Shown: positions 19,384-28,126 of the stretch, one piece after another | Layout: each line of letters opens with the position of its first letter | How positions within the stretch are numbered: the first letter of the stretch is position 1 | DNA from: DMER64 sp964542305 | Lineage (GTDB): Bacteria; Bacteroidota; Bacteroidia; Bacteroidales; UBA932 | Reading direction: 5' to 3' | Length of the DNA stretch: 64,000 nt | Assembly: GCA_964542305.1 (NCBI GenBank) | Contig: CAZITX010000008.1 | Location: 25,837-89,836 of the forward strand | Notes under the pieces: generated by a model | The model's input: the letters and a program-made list of their open reading frames with translations, nothing else | Databases searched by the model: none | What the model was told of the DNA's origin: nothing | Made by a program: the position numbers and the translations under genes

Positions 19384-20063
19384 TTTTCCTCCATGATTTT
19401 TTTAAACCAATCCATCTGTTCTTCGACGCTCAGTTGACCGTTGTCCAGCAATAACGCATCCGGGGCTTTAATCAACGGGTGTGTTTTCCGGTGGGAGTCC
19501 ATATGATCCCGTTCACGCACATTGGCCAACACCTCGGCAAATGTGGCATCCATTCCTTTTGCCTCCAGTTCCCGGAGTCTGCGCTCGGCCCGTATTTCTG
19601 CAGGGGCGGTCATAAAGATCTTTAACTCGGCCTGTGGAAACACGGCTGTACCAATATCCCTGCCGTCCATAACGATCCCTTTTTTCTCCCCCCATTTTCT
19701 AAGTTGCAAATCCACGAAATCCCTGACACGCGGAATTTCAGAAACGGGGCTTACGTGATGTGAAACTTCCATGCTGCGGATTCGTTCTTCTACGTTTTCC
19801 CCATTCATATAGGTCAGGTTCTGACCTGTGACAGGATCTTTTTTAAATGTTAACCGGATATCCTTAAGATGGTCAATGATAGCCTGTCCATTTGGTTTCC
19901 CTTTTGGATCCGTCCATCCGTGTTCCAGTGCGTACAATGTTATTGCGCGGTACAACGCTCCTGAATCCAGGTATGTATAATCCATCAGCTTGGCAATTGC
20001 TTTGGCAAAAGTACTTTTTCCCGTAGAAGAATGGCCGTCTATAGCTATGATGATCTTCTTCAT
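19362..20063 (-). CDS. cmk: (d)CMP kinase
   Basis: Cytidylate kinase, 233 residues from the ATG at 20063. That start gives MKKIIIAIDGHSSTGKST, the P-loop at the expected distance from the N-terminus; the longer frame to 20111 adds 16 unrelated residues. Other marks are YLDSGALYRA, MDGRDIGTAVFPQAELK and the RERDHMDSHR loop. A TACATTTG box ends 9 nt upstream of this start and lies inside the longer frame, which supports the shorter gene. Head of the cmk-ispH-priA operon. Confidence 0.94.
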   Translation of the reverse strand: MKKIIIAIDGHSSTGKSTFAKAIAKLMDYTYLDSGALYRAITLYALEHGWTDPKGKPNGQAIIDHLKDIRLTFKKDPVTGQNLTYMNGENVEERIRSMEVSHHVSPVSEIPRVRDFVDLQLRKWGEKKGIVMDGRDIGTAVFPQAELKIFMTAPAEIRAERRLRELEAKGMDATFAEVLANVRERDHMDSHRKTHPLIKAPDALLLDNGQLSVEEQMDWFKKIMEEKWDIRLK

Positions 20064-20072
20064 AATGTGATT

Positions 20073-20080
20073 CAAATGTA
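20073..20080 (-). promoter_or_regulatory. -7 promoter box of cmk operon
   Basis: TACATTTG with a weak TTTC -33 (20104-20101, 20-nt gap). Transcription would begin just before the cmk ATG at 20063. Confidence 0.55.
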
Positions 20081-20111
20081 GATGAAAATCTCCTATTTGT
20101 GAAATTCCCAC

Positions 20112-20119
20112 TATCTTTG
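20112..20119 (+). promoter_or_regulatory. -7 promoter box of NtrX-like regulator
   Basis: TATCTTTG, full match to TAnnTTTG, 22 nt before the ATG at 20142. Confidence 0.55.
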
Positions 20120-20141
20120 TGGCCTATAAAAAGAGGGATGT

Positions 20142-21311
20142 ATGAGAATTTTGATCGTTGACGATGAGAAAAGTATAAGGAATACCCTGAAAGAGATCCT
20201 GGAGTACGAAGATCACGAGGTGGTGCTTGCCGAAAACGGAGAACAGGCACTATCTGTCCTGGAACAAGGCAAATTGCAGATTGATACGATTTTTTGCGAT
20301 ATAAAAATGCCGGGTATTGACGGTATTGAAGTCTTGGAAAAAATACAGGAAATGGACCTGGATGCACCCGTTATCATGATCTCGGGACACGGCAATATTG
20401 ATACAGCGGTGGAGTGCATTAAAAAGGGCGCATACGATTTTATTGAAAAACCCCTGGATCTGAACCGCATCCTGATCACTTTACGAAATGCCAACGACAA
20501 AACCTCTTTGGTGCAGGAAAACAAAAAACTAAAAAAGAAAGATTCCAAAGTTCCCCCGCTCATAGGCCAGTCTCCTGCAATCACGCGTATATGGGACATA
20601 ATTGACAAGGTGGCGGCTACCGATGCCCGTGTTCTTATTACCGGGTCCAACGGAACAGGTAAAGAACTGGTCGCACGTTGGCTGCACGAAAAAAGCACCC
20701 GTTCCAAAATGCCGTTTATAGAAGTCAATTGCGCCGCTATTCCAAGTGAACTTATTGAAAGTGAGCTTTTTGGACATGAAAAGGGATCGTTTACATCGGC
20801 CATAAGGCAACACAAAGGCAAATTTGAACAGGCAGACGGAGGAACCTTGTTTCTGGATGAGATCGGGGATATGTCTTTGGCTGCCCAGGCAAAGGTGTTG
20901 CGCGTATTGCAGGAAAACAAGATCACCAGGGTGGGCTCGGACAAGGATATCAACGTGAGTGTAAGGGTCATTGCAGCCACCAATAAAGATTTGGTTAAAG
21001 AGATCAGTAAAGGGACATTCCGGGAAGACCTGTACCACAGGCTGAGTGTTATTATCATCCACGTGCCTCCGCTGGCCGAACGTAAAGAAGACATTCCCCT
21101 TTTGTCCGAGTATTTCCTGGAGCAGATATGTGCCGAGTACGGCATGTCAAAAAGAACGATCTCGCCTCGCGCCATTGAAGAACTCCAGACACTCAGCTGG
21201 ACAGGAAATGTGCGGGAACTGAGAAATGTCATTGAACGGCTGATCATCCTTTCCCCGGAAAGGATAGAAGAAGAAGATGTGAAAGCTTACGCCGATCCGT
21301 TGTTTAAATGA
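20142..21311 (+). CDS. NtrC/NtrX-type response regulator lacking a DNA-binding domain
   Basis: A 389-residue two-component regulator. The receiver domain (1-120) has the acidic pocket VDDE, phosphoacceptor D53 and K103. The AAA+ domain (about 140-375) has Walker A GSNGTGKE (168-175), GSFTSA (215-220) in place of the sigma-54-contacting GAFTGA, Walker B GGTLFLDEIGD (233-243) and the NVRELRNVIERL sensor-2 region. It stops soon after, at AYADPLFK, so the C-terminal Fis-type HTH is absent. It converges with an 8-bp overlap on the NtrY-like kinase, its probable partner. Whether it activates sigma-54 is doubtful given GSFTSA. Confidence 0.9.
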   Translation: MRILIVDDEKSIRNTLKEILEYEDHEVVLAENGEQALSVLEQGKLQIDTIFCDIKMPGIDGIEVLEKIQEMDLDAPVIMISGHGNIDTAVECIKKGAYDFIEKPLDLNRILITLRNANDKTSLVQENKKLKKKDSKVPPLIGQSPAITRIWDIIDKVAATDARVLITGSNGTGKELVARWLHEKSTRSKMPFIEVNCAAIPSELIESELFGHEKGSFTSAIRQHKGKFEQADGGTLFLDEIGDMSLAAQAKVLRVLQENKITRVGSDKDINVSVRVIAATNKDLVKEISKGTFREDLYHRLSVIIIHVPPLAERKEDIPLLSEYFLEQICAEYGMSKRTISPRAIEELQTLSWTGNVRELRNVIERLIILSPERIEEEDVKAYADPLFK

Positions 21312-24300
21312 TGGGATGTTTAGGAATCCTCACATTGAAACAGGCCCCTCCCCATTCGGAAGAAGTATAAAATATTTCCCCTCTGTATTGTTCCACAATG
21401 CCCCGGCAAATGGCCAGACCCAGCCCGGTCCCTTTACTCTTTGTGGTAAAATTGGGCTTAAAGAGTTTGTGGTGATTTTCCGGGGATACTCCGGACCCGT
21501 TGTCAGCAACGCTTATCAGGTAGGTTTCCCCTTCGTCTTTCAATTGTACGCTGATCACTCCTATTGCTTGTCCCTGGACTGATTGAACAGCATTAGACAA
21601 TAAATTTACCAGGACACTGACCCATTGTGTACGTCGCACTCTGACAGTGGCCTTACGTACATTTGACTCAAAATGGATACGAATATTCTCAAAAGTTGAA
21701 AAAAGGACCATCTGTTCTCTTATCAATGCATTGAGATCCACTTCTACCGGGTCTTCTGTGTTGAATCTTGAAAAATTGGAAAATTCGGAAGCTGCATTGG
21801 ATAAAATGTCTATTTGTTCCAGCAGGGAAGCAACGATCTTGTCAAAATGCTCCAGCCATTTTGGTGAACCTTCCTGTTTCAGCCGGATCAGGTGCTGAAT
21901 ACTCAAACGCATGGGAGTGAGAGGATTTTTGATCTCATGCGCTATCTGCCGCGCCATTTCCCTCCAGGCCTGTTCGCGTTCAGATTGTGCCAGTCGTTTG
22001 GTGCTTTCATTCAGGTCGTCGGCCATCTTATTGTATGCGTTGACCAATACCCCCAATTCGTCATCGGAATTGTAATGAATGTGTTCGGGTTGCCGGGTTA
22101 CGTCCAGGCGACTGATCTTTTCTTCCAGTTCTGCAAGGGGGCGGGTGATCTGATTGGAAAATGTGAAACTGACAAAAACAGCCCCCAGTAATAAAAGCAG
22201 GTAAAGGTTAACAACGGCTGCGACAATGGAGGAGGTGTCCTTGGTAACGTCTGTCTGTCCTGAAAGATAAGGGATGTTGATATATGCCACCAGATCTCCT
22301 CGCGTATTGTACAATGGGGCATACATAGAAAAATAAGTCAGGGAGCCGATCCGTTCCTTTTGAATGAATTGTGGCCTCTCTTCCATGTGCATTTCCCGGA
22401 AAGCTTCCCAGTTCATACGTGCACTTACAAGGTGCCGCTCAAAGATCTCGGGCTGGGATGAACGCATAAGTCTTCCGTGAGGATCGTACAGGTTAATATG
22501 GATCTGTACATTGGAAGAAAGACGGTTGATCGTATTCATCAGTTCAACCAAATTTTCCATGGGATCGGGTGTCCGGTCGGCAAAACGGACATATTCTTCC
22601 AAAGAAGCCCTGGCCGCATCCATCTGATTCTGCATTTGCCGGCTGTTGGTTTCTTCGTACAGTTTCAGTCCGAATCCTATGCTGCCCACTGCCATAAGTA
22701 CAAGCGCCACCACCAGTAGCCCTACCAGCAAAAACGTGATTTTGCGGCGGAAGGAATTCCTGGGTAGATTGATACTCAAGTCGTTTTCCTTCATCAATCC
22801 AAGGGCCAGGGCAAATATCAATCCGTAAAAAAGAAACAGGTACGAAAGGGAAACCAGGTAAGGAACAGGAGTCCTCAACGGCCGTGAAATGACCAGCACT
22901 TTATTGCCGGTTTTGTACATGAAGTGAAAACTCCGACCTTTCTTACGGGAACTGAATCCTTCCCCGGGCGGTTCGGTTTGTTTGCTGGGATATACATATT
23001 TACCGCTGTTTGAAACCAGTCTGTCGTCAATATATTTTGCGTACGAATGATCGTAAGGCAATTTGAAACGGTCCAGCTGCGAACGATCCGATAACAACGA
23101 AGGGTATCCCAAGGCGTCTTTTATATATCTTGAATCCAGTTCAATATAGAGATCCTGGGACCCGCTGTAACTGTAATAGGTGAAAACACCAATATAGCTG
23201 ATATTGCCCAGTTTGTTGTCTATATTGTAGAACTTCGAATTTTCTGCCAGAGGTGTTCCGTTGCGTAACAGTTCGCTGTGAAAAAACTGGTAGCAGGAAA
23301 CGGGACGGGGTAATCCGGCAACTATCAGTACGTCGCCCGGTTCACAAATGGTTATCTGTATTTGATATTTTTGAAGAAAATCCTGGAAATAAGTCTCCCT
23401 GATCCTGGACAATATCAGATCGTGATCCTGCTCCATCTGTATCATGACCGAAAGAATGGGATCTATGGCTATGCGTTCTTCCACCCTCCTTAGTTGCATC
23501 TCAAGTTCCAGATCCCTTTCGATTGACATTTTCTGCGTCCAGACTTTGTAGAGGTTCAGCTCTTTTTCTTTTCCATACAGGCTTACAGTCACAAGGCTGT
23601 ACAAAGCAGCAATGAAAACGAACAGGTAAGTAAAGCGGTTTCCTGCAAAAAAAGATTTTTCGGATACCCTGTTAACGGATATCAACGTACGGATCAACAG
23701 GAAAAATGAAAGAAAAAGCATCGCCACCAGCACATAGGCTACAATAGTGTACACGGAGAGCTCGTCCAGTTTGAAGAGTTCCAGGACTATATTGGAATCC
23801 ATAGTGACGACTCTCAGGGTATGATGCGTCAGCAAGATAACACCTGAAGCTAGCAATACTATAAGTCCGTTTGTCAGAATACGGAATGGCTTCTTCAAAT
23901 TATGTCTTATGGTATCCAGATCCCCGCGGGCCAGGTATATAGCCCAGGCTCCTATAAACACACAAATGGTGTTCAGGATCATGGCTGCCAGGGAATTTTC
24001 CAAAGGGCCGCCGGCAAAAAGCAGGGGCGAGAAGAATAGAATATCCAGTTGCAGGTAAGATGAATACACATAGGTCAGGAAACGGAGCATGCAAAGGCCG
24101 GCTATAAGGGCCATAGCAAAAACAGCCTGTCTGTTCCTGATATAAAACATGAGCATTGCCAGCAAAACCAGTGCAATGGCAAACCACCTGAGGACAACCC
24201 CTTCTGAATAGGATTGCATGGAAGTGTCGCTCAATATGGTAAACAAAACACCATCGTCCTTTCCGAAGACTATAAAACCTTCGTCCAGATTCAACGGAAC

Positions 24301-24870
24301 GATGGAACAATGAGCGGGTAATCCCAGTGACCTGTTAACCCGGGATTCCACAAAATTGTTACTGAACGGAAAATCTGTCCGGATCAGGATACCGGTAATG
24401 ATCGTCACTTCTTCTTTTGTGTAAGCCCTTACCACGTACCAGGCACTTCCCAGGTTCAGATACTGTTCTGTCAGATCCACTCCCGAAAGCGGCTGATGCA
24501 TACTGGTATTTCTGGAAAAAAAGGAAAAATTGGGGAACATGGCCCCGGGACTGTAACTGTCATTAATAATGGGGAAAGTATTAATCCAGGAAATGAGACT
24601 GTCCCGGTAATACTTGTAGACTATCATGTCCTGATCCACATCTTTGCCGGAAAGATCGGCAACAGCCTCCTTTTCCAGTTCCCTCAAAGCCACTTCCTCA
24701 ATAGCGTTTTGTTTGCGGTGAATGACTTTTTCCACATTAACCAGTCGCTTCATGCGGTGGTTGTGGGAGGTTAGTTCAAAAAAAGACAAAACCAGGCATA
24801 TCACTGCAATGATCAGCGGTATAAGGAATTTTCTCTTCCGTATTTTTTCCGGTAATGTCGGTTTCTTCAT
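21304..24870 (-). CDS. Large NtrY-like membrane sensor histidine kinase
   Basis: A 1188-residue inner-membrane kinase. The order is: TM helix (about 13-32), an extracytoplasmic domain, a cluster of about six TM helices (roughly 225-425), a second extracytoplasmic domain, further TM helices near 680-740, a third sensor region and a last TM leading into a HAMP domain (NQITRPLAELEEKI). The catalytic core has the H-box IAHEIKNPLTPMRLS with phospho-His at 978, N-box NLLSNAVQS and the GTGLGL ATP lid. Three separate sensor regions are unusual. The stop codon faces the NtrX-like regulator; the start is preceded by rlmH with an ATGA overlap. Confidence 0.92.
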   Translation of the reverse strand: MKKPTLPEKIRKRKFLIPLIIAVICLVLSFFELTSHNHRMKRLVNVEKVIHRKQNAIEEVALRELEKEAVADLSGKDVDQDMIVYKYYRDSLISWINTFPIINDSYSPGAMFPNFSFFSRNTSMHQPLSGVDLTEQYLNLGSAWYVVRAYTKEEVTIITGILIRTDFPFSNNFVESRVNRSLGLPAHCSIVPLNLDEGFIVFGKDDGVLFTILSDTSMQSYSEGVVLRWFAIALVLLAMLMFYIRNRQAVFAMALIAGLCMLRFLTYVYSSYLQLDILFFSPLLFAGGPLENSLAAMILNTICVFIGAWAIYLARGDLDTIRHNLKKPFRILTNGLIVLLASGVILLTHHTLRVVTMDSNIVLELFKLDELSVYTIVAYVLVAMLFLSFFLLIRTLISVNRVSEKSFFAGNRFTYLFVFIAALYSLVTVSLYGKEKELNLYKVWTQKMSIERDLELEMQLRRVEERIAIDPILSVMIQMEQDHDLILSRIRETYFQDFLQKYQIQITICEPGDVLIVAGLPRPVSCYQFFHSELLRNGTPLAENSKFYNIDNKLGNISYIGVFTYYSYSGSQDLYIELDSRYIKDALGYPSLLSDRSQLDRFKLPYDHSYAKYIDDRLVSNSGKYVYPSKQTEPPGEGFSSRKKGRSFHFMYKTGNKVLVISRPLRTPVPYLVSLSYLFLFYGLIFALALGLMKENDLSINLPRNSFRRKITFLLVGLLVVALVLMAVGSIGFGLKLYEETNSRQMQNQMDAARASLEEYVRFADRTPDPMENLVELMNTINRLSSNVQIHINLYDPHGRLMRSSQPEIFERHLVSARMNWEAFREMHMEERPQFIQKERIGSLTYFSMYAPLYNTRGDLVAYINIPYLSGQTDVTKDTSSIVAAVVNLYLLLLLGAVFVSFTFSNQITRPLAELEEKISRLDVTRQPEHIHYNSDDELGVLVNAYNKMADDLNESTKRLAQSEREQAWREMARQIAHEIKNPLTPMRLSIQHLIRLKQEGSPKWLEHFDKIVASLLEQIDILSNAASEFSNFSRFNTEDPVEVDLNALIREQMVLFSTFENIRIHFESNVRKATVRVRRTQWVSVLVNLLSNAVQSVQGQAIGVISVQLKDEGETYLISVADNGSGVSPENHHKLFKPNFTTKSKGTGLGLAICRGIVEQYRGEIFYTSSEWGGACFNVRIPKHPII

Positions 24871-25340
24871 TCGTGGTGGTAGGCTTCTCTCTTAATGATG
24901 GTTAAACATCGGTAAATTTGTTCCATGCACAATAAACGTACCAGTTGGTGCGGAAATGTCAAAGAGGACAAAGACCACATTTCCTGTGCCCGGCCCCTGA
25001 CCTGTTCTGAAAAACCATACGGCCCTCCCAGGGCAAAAACAAGCGTGCGTGTTCCTTTTTGCATATGTTGTTCAATTTGGAACGACATTTGCTTGGATGT
25101 ATAGGTGCTGCCATTCTCATCAAAAAGGACCAGATGGTCTCCCGGTTTGATGTTCTTTAACAGCAAACGGCCTTCTTTCTCTTTGATCTGATTGCAGGAC
25201 AATGAAGAAGTGTTCTTTATATCGGGCAATTCCAGACGTGTGAAACGAATGTAGTGAACCAAACGTTTTTCATAATCACGGATGCCTTCAAGCAGGTACT
25301 TTTCCTGCGTTTTGCCGATGCAAAGCAACACCATATTCAT
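24867..25340 (-). CDS. rlmH: 23S rRNA (pseudouridine1915-N3)-methyltransferase
   Basis: SPOUT methyltransferase that modifies helix 69 of 23S rRNA. The 157 residues contain the knot signature FALGGPYGFSEQV, LSSLTFPHQLVRLLCMEQIYR and the C-terminal YHHE. Full length. TACTTTTG ends 4 nt before the ATG, which suggests a leaderless transcript that also carries the sensor kinase gene (ATGA overlap). Confidence 0.97.
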   Translation of the reverse strand: MNMVLLCIGKTQEKYLLEGIRDYEKRLVHYIRFTRLELPDIKNTSSLSCNQIKEKEGRLLLKNIKPGDHLVLFDENGSTYTSKQMSFQIEQHMQKGTRTLVFALGGPYGFSEQVRGRAQEMWSLSSLTFPHQLVRLLCMEQIYRCLTIIKREAYHHE

Positions 25341-25344
25341 TGGG

Positions 25345-25352
25345 CAAAAGTA
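25345..25352 (-). promoter_or_regulatory. -7 promoter box of rlmH
   Basis: TACTTTTG followed by CCCA and the rlmH ATG at 25340. The 4-nt spacing is the same as at hpt and xseA. Confidence 0.6.
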
Positions 25353-25392
25353 AGAAATTATGTGTAACTTGCCGTTGATTTAAGTTATTGTT

Positions 25393-25803
25393 ATGATTAG
25401 GAAGACCATCTTTTCCCTCTTGCTGGCATGTGTTTACGCGATCATTCCCTCTACTGCGTATTCCCAGGATGATGAGTCAAAAGTACTTTTCACTTCCATA
25501 GGGGATGACCTTAAGAGCGGGGATGCAGCAACGTTTGCTCAATGGTTTGCCGAAGACATGGAAGTAGATGTGATGGGTAATGCTGGTGTATGCAGTCGCA
25601 GTCAGGCCAGGCAGCTTATGAAAAATTTCTACGAAAGATATACTCCCAAATCATTTTCCATAGTACATATGAGCGGATCTCTTCCCATGCGCTATTGCAT
25701 TGGCAATCTGATCGCAGGAGGGGAGCGCTTCCGGGTGACCCTTTTTGTTAAAACCCAAAGAGAAACCCATCAGCTCCAGCAAATTCGTATAGAAAAGGAC
25801 TGA
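25393..25803 (+). CDS. DUF4783 family exported protein
   Basis: A 136-residue protein with a signal peptide (IFSLLLACVYAIIPSTAYS) and a single NTF2-like domain of the DUF4783 family. Typical segments are the D-L-K-S-G-D block, AQWFAEDMEVDVMG and the C-terminal QLQQIRIEKD. Function unknown; the fold suggests small-ligand binding, which is inference. It is flanked by rlmH (divergent) and der (convergent, 1 nt apart). Confidence 0.82.
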   Translation: MIRKTIFSLLLACVYAIIPSTAYSQDDESKVLFTSIGDDLKSGDAATFAQWFAEDMEVDVMGNAGVCSRSQARQLMKNFYERYTPKSFSIVHMSGSLPMRYCIGNLIAGGERFRVTLFVKTQRETHQLQQIRIEKD

Positions 25804-25804
25804 G

Positions 25805-27109
25805 TTATTTCTGCCTCATATAGATCTGTAGAGGAGTTCCGGAAAAATCAAAATGCGATCTGAGTTTATTTTCCAGGAAACGCTTGTAATTTTCACGAAC
25901 GTATTGAGGTAAATTGCAGAAAAACGCAAACGACGGGCATACAGTGGGCAACTGTGTAACGTATTTGATCTTGACGAATTTTCCTTTATACGCGGGCGGC
26001 GGATAATTCTCAATTTCGGGCAGTATCACTTCATTGAGCCGGGAGGTGGGAATACGCCGGGATCTGTTTTCAAATACTTTGGCGGCAGCATCCAGCACGT
26101 TCATGATCCGTTGTTTTTTTACCACAGACGTAAAAATCACCGGAACATCATTGAAAGGAGCCAGGCGTTCCCGGATGTTTTTTTCGTATTCTTTTAATGT
26201 GTTAGTCACTTTTTCAACCAGATCCCATTTGTTGACTACAATAACACATCCTTTTTTGTTCCGGATGATAAGCTGAAAAATGTTCATATCCTGGGATTCC
26301 ACCCCCAAGGTGGCGTCTAGCATAAGGATGCATACATCCGAATATTCAATGGCTCTTACTGCTCTCATGGAAGAATAAAACTCCAGATCTTCCTTTGTCT
26401 TGGTTTTTTTCCTCAGACCTGCCGTATCGATCAGCATGAAATCATGCCCGTATTTATTGTACCGGGTGGTTATGGCATCCCGGGTAGTCCCTGCCAACGG
26501 GGTCACTATATTTCTTTCTTCTCCCAGAAAAGCATTGGTCAGGGATGATTTTCCCACATTAGGCCTTCCCACGATGGCAATATGAGGTATTTCATGTTCT
26601 TCTTCTGCAGAGCCTTCCTGTGGAAGCATTTCCAGCACTTTATCCAGAAGATCTCCCGTCCCGCTTCCGCTTACGGCCGCAATGGAAACAGGATCTCCCA
26701 ATCCCAGTGCATGAAACTCAAAGGAGTCGAATATTTTCCCCCCGTGATCCACCTTGTTCACGGCCACAAGTACCGGTTTTTCAGATCTTCTGAGTATCCG
26801 GGCAATGCTCTGGTCGTAATCGGTTATGCCGGTTTGAACATCTACCACAAAGATCACGGCGTCCGACTCTTCTATGGCAAGCATTACCTGTTTGCGGATC
26901 TGTTCTTCAAAGATATCGTCTGTATTGTCGGCATAACCTCCCGTGTCAATAAGGGAAAACTCCCTGCCGTTCCAGTCTGTTTTACCGTAATGGCGGTCGC
27001 GGGTTACTCCCGCAGTCTGATCCACGATGGCCTGGCGTTTTCCCACCAGTCTGTTAAATAAAGTGGATTTTCCCACATTAGGCCTGCCTACAATCGCAAC
27101 AATGCTCAT
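25805..27109 (-). CDS. der: Ribosome biogenesis GTPase Der (EngA)
   Basis: Tandem-G-domain GTPase of 50S assembly, 434 residues. The first P-loop GRPNVGKSTLFN lies near residue 7 and the second GRPNVGKSSLTN near 180, with DTGGYAD and DTAGLRKK switch II motifs and NKVDH/NKWDL G4 motifs; a C-terminal KH-like domain follows. Last gene of the engB-prs-nadE-small protein-der chain; its start overlaps the small membrane gene by 32 bp. Confidence 0.97.
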   Translation of the reverse strand: MSIVAIVGRPNVGKSTLFNRLVGKRQAIVDQTAGVTRDRHYGKTDWNGREFSLIDTGGYADNTDDIFEEQIRKQVMLAIEESDAVIFVVDVQTGITDYDQSIARILRRSEKPVLVAVNKVDHGGKIFDSFEFHALGLGDPVSIAAVSGSGTGDLLDKVLEMLPQEGSAEEEHEIPHIAIVGRPNVGKSSLTNAFLGEERNIVTPLAGTTRDAITTRYNKYGHDFMLIDTAGLRKKTKTKEDLEFYSSMRAVRAIEYSDVCILMLDATLGVESQDMNIFQLIIRNKKGCVIVVNKWDLVEKVTNTLKEYEKNIRERLAPFNDVPVIFTSVVKKQRIMNVLDAAAKVFENRSRRIPTSRLNEVILPEIENYPPPAYKGKFVKIKYVTQLPTVCPSFAFFCNLPQYVRENYKRFLENKLRSHFDFSGTPLQIYMRQK

Positions 27110-27293
27110 TTTTGTTTCTTTTCAAGAGGGTTCGTTCTTCGTGGTTGGGACACATTATTCCCCGTTCTTTCATTTTTATATTTCTGCCGATTGAAGAATC
27201 CGGGAATGTTTTGTTTTTGCTAATGATCAGGGCAATACACATCCCTGTGATCCCAAGGGTCAGTAGTATAAGAGTTAACAGGAAAACGGTCAT
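27078..27293 (-). CDS. Small single-pass membrane protein of unknown function
   Basis: A 71-residue protein: one N-terminal TM helix (MTVFLLTLILLTLGITGMCIALII), then a basic soluble part with KTFPDSSIGRNIKMKERGIMC and a Cys-rich end (HCCDC). The pattern FP-x-S-x-IG-x-N-x-x-M-x-x-x-GI-x-C is one I associate with small Bacteroidota membrane proteins, from memory. Its ATG overlaps the nadE stop (ATGA) and its end overlaps der by 32 bp, so translational coupling supports a real gene. Function unknown. Confidence 0.65.
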   Translation of the reverse strand: MTVFLLTLILLTLGITGMCIALIISKNKTFPDSSIGRNIKMKERGIMCPNHEERTLLKRNKNEHCCDCRQA

Positions 27294-28126
27294 GAGTTAT
27301 ACCTTAAACACTTGTATTCAGGGAGCAATGGATGATCCGTGACGGCTAAAAGCGGAGGTAACTGATGTCCTTTGTAAGAGGTTTGTTTCATTTTTTGTGC
27401 GACCCACACTGCTTTTTCCGTTCCTCCGCCACCCAGTGTGGTGTCGTCGGCAGACCTGGCTTCTTCAATTAGTCCGTAAAGAATGGGGTCCAATTCCTCG
27501 TATTCAGGCATGGTGTCACTGTCTTTCTGGTCTATGTGCAATTCGGCGGACGGTTCTTTTTTTATAGTATGGTCCGGAATACGTTCCCCGTTTCTGTTCA
27601 GGTATGCTGCCAGATCGTACACATCCGTTTTGTATATATCACCAATGACCATCAGGGCTCCGGTCAGGTCTCCGTACAAAGTCCCGTAACCCATGGCAAG
27701 TTCACTTTTATTGCTGGTATTGAGAACCAGATGCCCTTTTTTGTTTGAATAGGCCATTAGAAGTACCGCGCGGATCCGTGCCTGAATGTTTTCCTCTGTA
27801 ATATCATGTGGTGCGTGTTCAAAAACAGGGGACAATTCACGTAAAAATTTATGAAATATGGGATCTATGGGTATAATATGATAAGCGATCTCACTAAGAG
27901 TGCATAATTTCAGCGCGTCTGTCAGGGAATGAACAGTCGAATAGGGTCCGGGCATCATCAAGCCGTGAACATTCTCTTTTCCCAGGGCATCCTGAGCCAG
28001 ACATGCCACAACGGCAGAGTCAATCCCTCCTGAGAGCCCCACTACTGCTTGTTTTTTACCTGTTTCATTAAAAAATTGCCTGATGCCATGGGTCAGTATT
28101 CTGTAAATTTCTTCTGACGTTTTCAT
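27290..28126 (-). CDS. nadE: NH3-dependent NAD+ synthetase
   Basis: Amidates deamido-NAD to NAD+. The 278 residues comprise only the synthetase domain, with the PP-loop VVGLSGGIDSAVV near residue 27 and GYGTLYGDLTGALMVIGDIYKTDVY. There is no glutaminase domain, so ammonia or a separate amidase is the nitrogen source. It shares one base with prs (TAATG) and overlaps the small membrane gene by 4 bp. Confidence 0.95.
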   Translation of the reverse strand: MKTSEEIYRILTHGIRQFFNETGKKQAVVGLSGGIDSAVVACLAQDALGKENVHGLMMPGPYSTVHSLTDALKLCTLSEIAYHIIPIDPIFHKFLRELSPVFEHAPHDITEENIQARIRAVLLMAYSNKKGHLVLNTSNKSELAMGYGTLYGDLTGALMVIGDIYKTDVYDLAAYLNRNGERIPDHTIKKEPSAELHIDQKDSDTMPEYEELDPILYGLIEEARSADDTTLGGGGTEKAVWVAQKMKQTSYKGHQLPPLLAVTDHPLLPEYKCLRYNS

